DNA of 64,000 bases from Microtetraspora glauca (GTDB lineage Bacteria > Actinomycetota > Actinomycetes > Streptomycetales > Streptomycetaceae), in the NCBI GenBank assembly GCA_000721275.1, contig JOFO01000007.1:152211-216210 (forward strand). Reading direction: 5' to 3'. The notes under the pieces are model-generated. The model worked only from the letters and a program-made list of their open reading frames with translations. It was not told the DNA's origin and did no database searches. A program made the position numbers and the translations under genes. Below are positions 60,386 to 64,000 of the stretch, in pieces; the stretch's first letter is position 1, and each line of letters starts with the position of its first letter.

Positions 60386-60423
60386 GACGCCCCTCCGGCC
60401 AGTTGCCTGGCGGGAGGGGCGTC
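60386..60423. terminator. Hairpin terminator between trmO-like and tRNA genes
   Basis: A perfect 11-bp outer stem (60386-60396 with 60413-60423), with a loop that can pair further (GGCC with its partner). It serves the TrmO-like gene and, from the other strand, the tRNA-Ser gene. Confidence 0.75.
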
Positions 60424-60428
60424 TTCAG

Positions 60429-60513
60429 CGGTAGCGGAGGGATTTGAACCCTCGGTGAGTTTCCCCACACTCGCTTTCGAGGCGAGCTCCTTCGGCCGCT
60501 CGGACACGCTACC
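60429..60513 (-). tRNA. tRNA-Ser(CGA)
   Basis: An 85-base tRNA with a long variable arm. The acceptor pairs GGTAGCG with CGCTACC, the anticodon is CGA, and the T arm has GTTCAAATC. CCA is not encoded. Confidence 0.95.
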
Positions 60514-60568
60514 GAGAGAGAGCTTAGCCCAAAGTCGGCCAGCGATGAAATCCGTATCCCACCGCAGG

Positions 60569-61045
60569 TCAGCGGGTGCGGAAGAAGGCGGTGAGCTGCT
60601 CCGCGCACTCCTCGCCGAGGACGCCGCGCACGACCTCCGGGCGGTGGTTCAGGCGGCGGTCGCGGACCAGGTCCCAGAGGGAGCCGGCGGCGCCCGCCTT
60701 CTCGTCGTCGGCGCCGTACACGACCCGTTCGACCCGCGACTGCACCAGCGCGCCCGCGCACATCACGCACGGCTCCAGGGTGACGACGAGGGTGCAGCCG
60801 GTCAGCCGCCACTCGCCGGTGGCGGCGGCCGCCCGGCGGAGCGCCAGGACCTCCGCGTGGGCCGTCGGATCGCCGGTCGCCTCCCGCTCGTTGTGGCCGC
60901 GGGAGAGGACGTCGCCGGCGGGGGAGAGCACGACCGCGCCGACCGGTACGTCACCGGCCGGCACGGCCGCCGCCGCTTCGGCGAGGGCGAGGCGCATGGC
61001 GTCCCGCCAGAGGTCCGGCACGGGGCCGGCGACCGCGGACTGCAC
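60569..61045 (-). CDS. tadA: tRNA-specific adenosine deaminase
   Basis: A 158-residue zinc deaminase that converts A34 to inosine in tRNA-Arg(ACG), a substrate encoded in this window at 38717. Zinc and catalytic motifs are T-A-H-A-E-V near residue 62 and P-C-V-M-C-A-G near residue 92. GTG at 61045 overlaps the stop of its partner gene (TAGTG), so they are coupled. Length is typical. Confidence 0.95.
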   Translation of the reverse strand: MQSAVAGPVPDLWRDAMRLALAEAAAAVPAGDVPVGAVVLSPAGDVLSRGHNEREATGDPTAHAEVLALRRAAAATGEWRLTGCTLVVTLEPCVMCAGALVQSRVERVVYGADDEKAGAAGSLWDLVRDRRLNHRPEVVRGVLGEECAEQLTAFFRTR

Positions 61046-61581
61046 TAGCGGACGGCCTCCAGGATGTCGGAGGCGCCGATGGCGTCGGCGACCTCCCCGA
61101 GGGCGTCGTCGGTCACGGCGAGCAGGGTCCGCTCGGACATGCCGAGGTCGGCGAGGATCCGGCCGTCGCCGAGCGGACCGGCCGGCGCGATGCCGGCGCT
61201 GCCCGCGGCGGCGTCCTCGTCCTCGTCGGCCGCGGGCTCCGGCTCACCGTCCTCGGTCCCGTCCAGGTTCACCAGTTCGTCGAGCTCGCTGTCCGGGTCG
61301 TCGTCGCCGAGCAGCTCCGAGGTGAGGATCTCCCCGTACGAGGAGCGGGCCGCGGCCGCCGCGTCGGAGACGTAGACCCGCGGGTCGTCCTCCCCGTCGA
61401 CACGGACGATGCCGAACCACGCGTCCTCCTGCTCGATGAAGACCAGGACGGTCTCCCCCTCGTCGGCCGCCGCCTCGCGGGCCAGATCGGCCAGGTCCGC
61501 CAGCGTCTCCACGTCGTCGAGCTCCGTATCGCTCGCTTCCCACCCGTCTTCGGTGCGCGCGAGCAGTGCGGCGAAGTACAC
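61045..61581 (-). CDS. tRNA adenosine deaminase-associated protein
   Basis: A 178-residue acidic protein of the family that always accompanies tadA in actinomycetes. The N-terminus Y-F-A-A-L-L-A-R-T-E-D-G-W is followed by a beta-rich half. The middle (about 100-130) is an Asp/Glu-rich low-complexity stretch, and the end has a helical domain (L-G-M-S-E-R-T-L-L-A-V). GTG at 61581 after GGGAGAG. Activity unknown; a complex with TadA is inferred from coupling. Confidence 0.88.
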   Translation of the reverse strand: MYFAALLARTEDGWEASDTELDDVETLADLADLAREAAADEGETVLVFIEQEDAWFGIVRVDGEDDPRVYVSDAAAAARSSYGEILTSELLGDDDPDSELDELVNLDGTEDGEPEPAADEDEDAAAGSAGIAPAGPLGDGRILADLGMSERTLLAVTDDALGEVADAIGASDILEAVR

Positions 61582-61781
61582 CTGACTCTCCCACTGATCA
61601 GAGGTGTGATGATCCGGCGGCGCGCAGCTGAGCCCCGCCCAATCGGCATCGTGACAGAAACGACGGCTTGAGGAGAGGTCTTCGGCTCTTGCGTCGTGCA
61701 TCAGTCTGAACCACACCGCGTTCGGGCGGGCGTACGACCCCGGCGCGCGGAGGGGGCGCGTTCCCCTCGTACGGCCGGGGC

Positions 61782-62009
61782 TCACCAGCGGAAGGTGCGC
61801 ATGCGCATGGCCTGTCTCATCCGGGCCGCCCGGGCGCGCCGCGGCTGCACCCGGTCGCGCAGCGCCTTGGCCTCGCCGAGCTCGCGGAGGAACTGGGCGC
61901 GGCGCCTGCGGCGCTCCGCGTCGGTCTCCGGCGCGTCGGGCTCTGTCTCCGGCTCCGGGGGCTCCGTGCCGCCCCGGACCTGGCCGGATGTGTTCTGCGG
62001 GTCGGGCAT
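61782..62009 (-). CDS. Small basic protein, unknown function
   Basis: A 75-residue protein. The first half is acidic and Pro-rich, the second half is strongly basic and helical (R-R-R-R-R-A-Q-F-L-R-E-L-G-E-A-K-A-L-R-D-R-V). It may bind nucleic acid. ATG at 62009. It is divergent from upp with about 90 bases between. Confidence 0.7.
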   Translation of the reverse strand: MPDPQNTSGQVRGGTEPPEPETEPDAPETDAERRRRRAQFLRELGEAKALRDRVQPRRARAARMRQAMRMRTFRW

Positions 62010-62101
62010 CGGCCACACCACCCCATCGCTGGGTCCCTGTCCGTCCACCTTGCCGCAGCGGCGTGGGTCGGTGCCAGTGCGCGGCGGGCTACTGTTGAGT
62101 C

Positions 62102-62737
62102 ATGCGTCTCCACGTCGTCGATCACCCGCTGGTCGCCCACAAGCTCACCACCCTGCGCGACAAGCGCACGGACTCCCCGACCTTCCGCCGGCTCGCCGAC
62201 GAGCTGGTCACCCTGCTCGCCTACGAGGCGACCCGGGACGTGCGGACCGAGCAGGTCGACATCGAGACCCCTGTCACGCCGACGACCGGCGTGAAGCTGT
62301 CGTACCCCCGTCCGCTCGTGGTGCCGATCCTGCGCGCCGGTCTCGGCATGCTGGACGGCATGGTGCGGCTGCTCCCGACGGCCGAGGTCGGCTTCCTCGG
62401 CATGATCCGCAACGAGGAGACGCTGGAGGCGTCGACGTACGCCACCCGGATGCCGGAGGACCTCTCGGGCCGCCAGGTGTACGTGCTGGACCCGATGCTG
62501 GCGACCGGCGGCACGCTGGTCGCGGCGATCCAGGAGCTGATCCGGCGCGGCGCCGACGACGTGACGGCCGTGGTGCTGCTGGCGGCGCCGGAGGGCGTCG
62601 CGGTCATGGAGCGCGAGCTGGCGGGCACGCCGGTGACGGTCGTGACGGCCTCCGTCGACGAGCGGCTCAACGAGCACGGCTACATCGTGCCGGGCCTGGG
62701 CGACGCCGGCGACCGCATGTACGGGACCGCCGAGTAG
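62102..62737 (+). CDS. upp: Uracil phosphoribosyltransferase
   Basis: A 211-residue enzyme that makes UMP from uracil and PRPP in pyrimidine salvage. Features are V-V-D-H-P-L-V near the start, the P-I-L-R-A-G-L-G-M motif near residue 75, the PRPP loop [11 protein letters not shown] near 132, and the uracil site [10 protein letters not shown] near 197. ATG at 62102. Confidence 0.97.
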   Translation: MRLHVVDHPLVAHKLTTLRDKRTDSPTFRRLADELVTLLAYEATRDVRTEQVDIETPVTPTTGVKLSYPRPLVVPILRAGLGMLDGMVRLLPTAEVGFLGMIRNEETLEASTYATRMPEDLSGRQVYVLDPMLATGGTLVAAIQELIRRGADDVTAVVLLAAPEGVAVMERELAGTPVTVVTASVDERLNEHGYIVPGLGDAGDRMYGTAE

Positions 62738-62756
62738 CGCGTCCCCCGGGGTCCGT

Positions 62757-63383
62757 TCAGCAGCGGGCCGGCGCGGGCTCGGGCTTGTTCAGGGCCGCGA
62801 GCGCCGCGTCCGCCGTCGCCTTCGGCGACAGGGCCTTGAAGGCCGTACCGATGATCAGGTCGACGTCCGCCGTGGTGCGGGCGTCGACCTTCGTCGTGGT
62901 GCCCGCGAGCTGGGTGCCGAGGACGGCGAAGGCGCCCTTGGCGGCCGTCGGCGCGCCGAGCAGCAGTCCGGCGCCCTTGACCTTCTTGTCGTAGGCGGCG
63001 GGGGCGTTGCCGATCTTGCCGATGACGAAGCCGCGCTTCTTCAGCTCGTCGGCGGTGGACTTGGCGAGACCGCTGCGCGGGGTCGCGTTGTACACGTTCA
63101 CCGTGACCTGGGCGGGCTTCGGCGGCTTGGCGGCGGTCGCGCTGGGGGTCGGCGCGGGCTTGCAGTCCGCCTGCTTGCCGGCGGCGGTCTTCTTCGTCCC
63201 GTCGTCGCCGGAGAACACGTCGACGAGCTGGAGCGTGCCCCAGCCGGCCGCGCCCAGCACGACCACGGCGGCGGCGGAGGCCAGGACGATCCGGCGCCGG
63301 CGGTGGGGTCGGCGCATGCGCGGGTAGACGTCCCCCGTGATGCGGTACTTTCCGCCCATGCCGGGGGGAGTGAGCATGCTCAT
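62757..63383 (-). CDS. LytR C-terminal domain membrane protein
   Basis: A 208-residue membrane-anchored protein. A cytoplasmic tail with R-R-P-H-R-R-R-R-I precedes one transmembrane helix (about 33-55). The outer part is a single LytR_C domain (about 90-195: V-T-V-N-V-Y-N-A-T-P-R-S-G-L-A), without the LCP catalytic domain. These domains occur near cell-wall ligases. ATG at 63383; a second ATG two codons later is possible. Confidence 0.9.
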   Translation of the reverse strand: MSMLTPPGMGGKYRITGDVYPRMRRPHRRRRIVLASAAAVVVLGAAGWGTLQLVDVFSGDDGTKKTAAGKQADCKPAPTPSATAAKPPKPAQVTVNVYNATPRSGLAKSTADELKKRGFVIGKIGNAPAAYDKKVKGAGLLLGAPTAAKGAFAVLGTQLAGTTTKVDARTTADVDLIIGTAFKALSPKATADAALAALNKPEPAPARC

Positions 63384-63485
63384 GGGCGCAGCGTAATGCC
63401 GCCTGTGCGCGATGCCTACTTGATGATCATGTGATCGCGGCCGGATGGGCGTGAACTGCGCCCGAAAGGATCAGCCGCGGCGCGG

Positions 63486-63782
63486 TCAGTCCAGTTCGAG
63501 CACGCGCGCGTGGAGCACCTGGCGCTGCTGGAGGGCCGCGCGGACGGCGCGGTGGAGTCCGTCCTCGAGGTACAGGTCGCCCTGCCACTTCACGACGTGC
63601 GCGAAGAGGTCGCCGTAGAAGGTGGAGTCCTCGGCGAGCAGGGTCTCCAGGTCCAGCTGGCCCTTGGTGGTGACGAGCTGGTCGAGGCGGACCGGGCGCG
63701 GGGCGACGTCCGCCCACTGCCGGGTGCTTTCCCGGCCGTGGTCGGGATACGGCCGGCCGTTTCCGATGCGCTTGAAGATCAC
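63486..63782 (-). CDS. Small conserved protein with ParB-like motif
   Basis: A 98-residue protein conserved in Streptomyces. It starts M-I-F-K-R-I-G-N-G-R-P-Y-P-D-H and contains L-Y-L-E-D-G-L-H-R-A-V-R-A, which resembles the D-G-x-H-R signature of ParB/sulfiredoxin-fold domains. Some public annotations call relatives VapB-type antitoxins, to my memory, but no toxin gene is adjacent. Function is unknown. Confidence 0.75.
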   Translation of the reverse strand: MIFKRIGNGRPYPDHGRESTRQWADVAPRPVRLDQLVTTKGQLDLETLLAEDSTFYGDLFAHVVKWQGDLYLEDGLHRAVRAALQQRQVLHARVLELD

Positions 63783-63922
63783 ACGGAAAGCCTACCGGGC
63801 GACCGGCTCCCGGCGCAGCCACGCGGGACCGGTGGGATGCTGGTGCAGACCAGGACATAGCCGACATTGGGGTGGACCCATGACCGACCCGGACGCCGTC
63901 CCCGCGCCACGGGGAAGGGCGC

Positions 63923-64000
63923 ATGTCACGCCACAGCCCGGTCGAGGTGCAGATCCACACCGGGTCGCTATGGGTCGGCGGTGACGCGTACCCCCTGCGG
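63923..64000 (+). CDS. Start of a gene cut by the window end
   Basis: Twenty-six codons from the ATG at 63923 (M-S-R-H-S-P-V-E-V-Q-I-H) after GGGGAAGGG remain open to the window end. The pattern V-E-V-Q-I-H-T-G-S-L-W-V-G-G-D-A-Y-P-L-R resembles the first strands of DUF6232-type proteins. Too short for a firm call. Confidence 0.5.
   Translation, partial: MSRHSPVEVQIHTGSLWVGGDAYPLR

Noticed and set aside
63486..63782. A VapB antitoxin of a toxin-antitoxin pair
   Set aside because: No PIN-domain toxin or small partner gene lies next to it, and the visible motif is ParB-like.

Overview
The window is chromosomal DNA from a Streptomyces or a very close relative. Evidence for this is the very high GC with strong third-position GC bias, GTG/TTG starts, families typical of the genus (SSI inhibitor, SigF-type sigma factors, SpoIIE phosphatases, orphan HATPase regulators, DtpA/Sco copper proteins), and a pSAM2-type integrated element. 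From memory, the order pheA-dtpA-copCD-ecuC-sco at the left and sigN/sigF-trmO-tRNA-tadA-upp at the right matches the core region around SCO3962 to SCO4041 of S. coelicolor. That correspondence was not checked by search.

Layout. 1-430 is a gene-free stretch with DnaA-box-like 9-mers. 430-7798 holds pheA and then, on the same strand, a copper-trafficking block: DyP peroxidase, CopC-CopD fusion, PCu(A)C chaperone, Sco protein, YcnI-like protein and a membrane protein. 8002-18352 is housekeeping and regulation: two HATPase anti-sigma-like proteins, Xaa-Pro aminopeptidase, a GAF/SpoIIE phosphatase, a primase-polymerase-like protein, a SEC-C protein, a glycerophosphodiesterase and an HtrA protease.

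18502-24617 is a compact integrated element of about 6.06 kb in the 3' half of a tRNA-Ser(UGA) gene. It is bounded by identical 57-bp direct repeats and carries rep, xis and int in the pSAM2 order, but no TraB/FtsK-like transfer gene. A divergent XRE-TPR regulator and monooxygenase pair sits where KorSA/Pra-type control would be expected, and a palindrome lies between the two transcription units.

24726-33635 holds a macro-domain protein, a small Asn/Ser/Thr-rich secreted protein, a five-gene operon with the content of the actinobacterial igr steroid side-chain operon (two acyl-CoA dehydrogenases, ChsH2-like, ChsH1-like and Ltp2-like proteins), a SigE-family ECF sigma factor and an acyl-CoA ligase. 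33689-41706 holds a 1260-residue PAS/pseudo-kinase/receiver protein, an SSI inhibitor, two tRNAs with strong terminators, a PH-domain protein, a BRO-N protein and a DUF2797 protein. 41794-48903 runs monooxygenase, amidohydrolase, two-component pair, GT2-GtrA and a GT39 enzyme with a glycine-rich external region. 48993-53589 contains two DHA2 drug exporters, one with a TetR and one with a MarR regulator, each with visible repeated operators. 53768-64000 has a TetR/SDR pair, a lipoprotein, two SigB/SigF-family sigma factors, tRNA-Ser(CGA), tadA with its partner, upp, a LytR_C protein, a ParB-like small protein and a gene cut by the window end.

The most notable objects are the transfer-less mini-element, the pseudo-histidine-kinase, the igr-like operon with its own palindromic operator, and the DnaA-box cluster.
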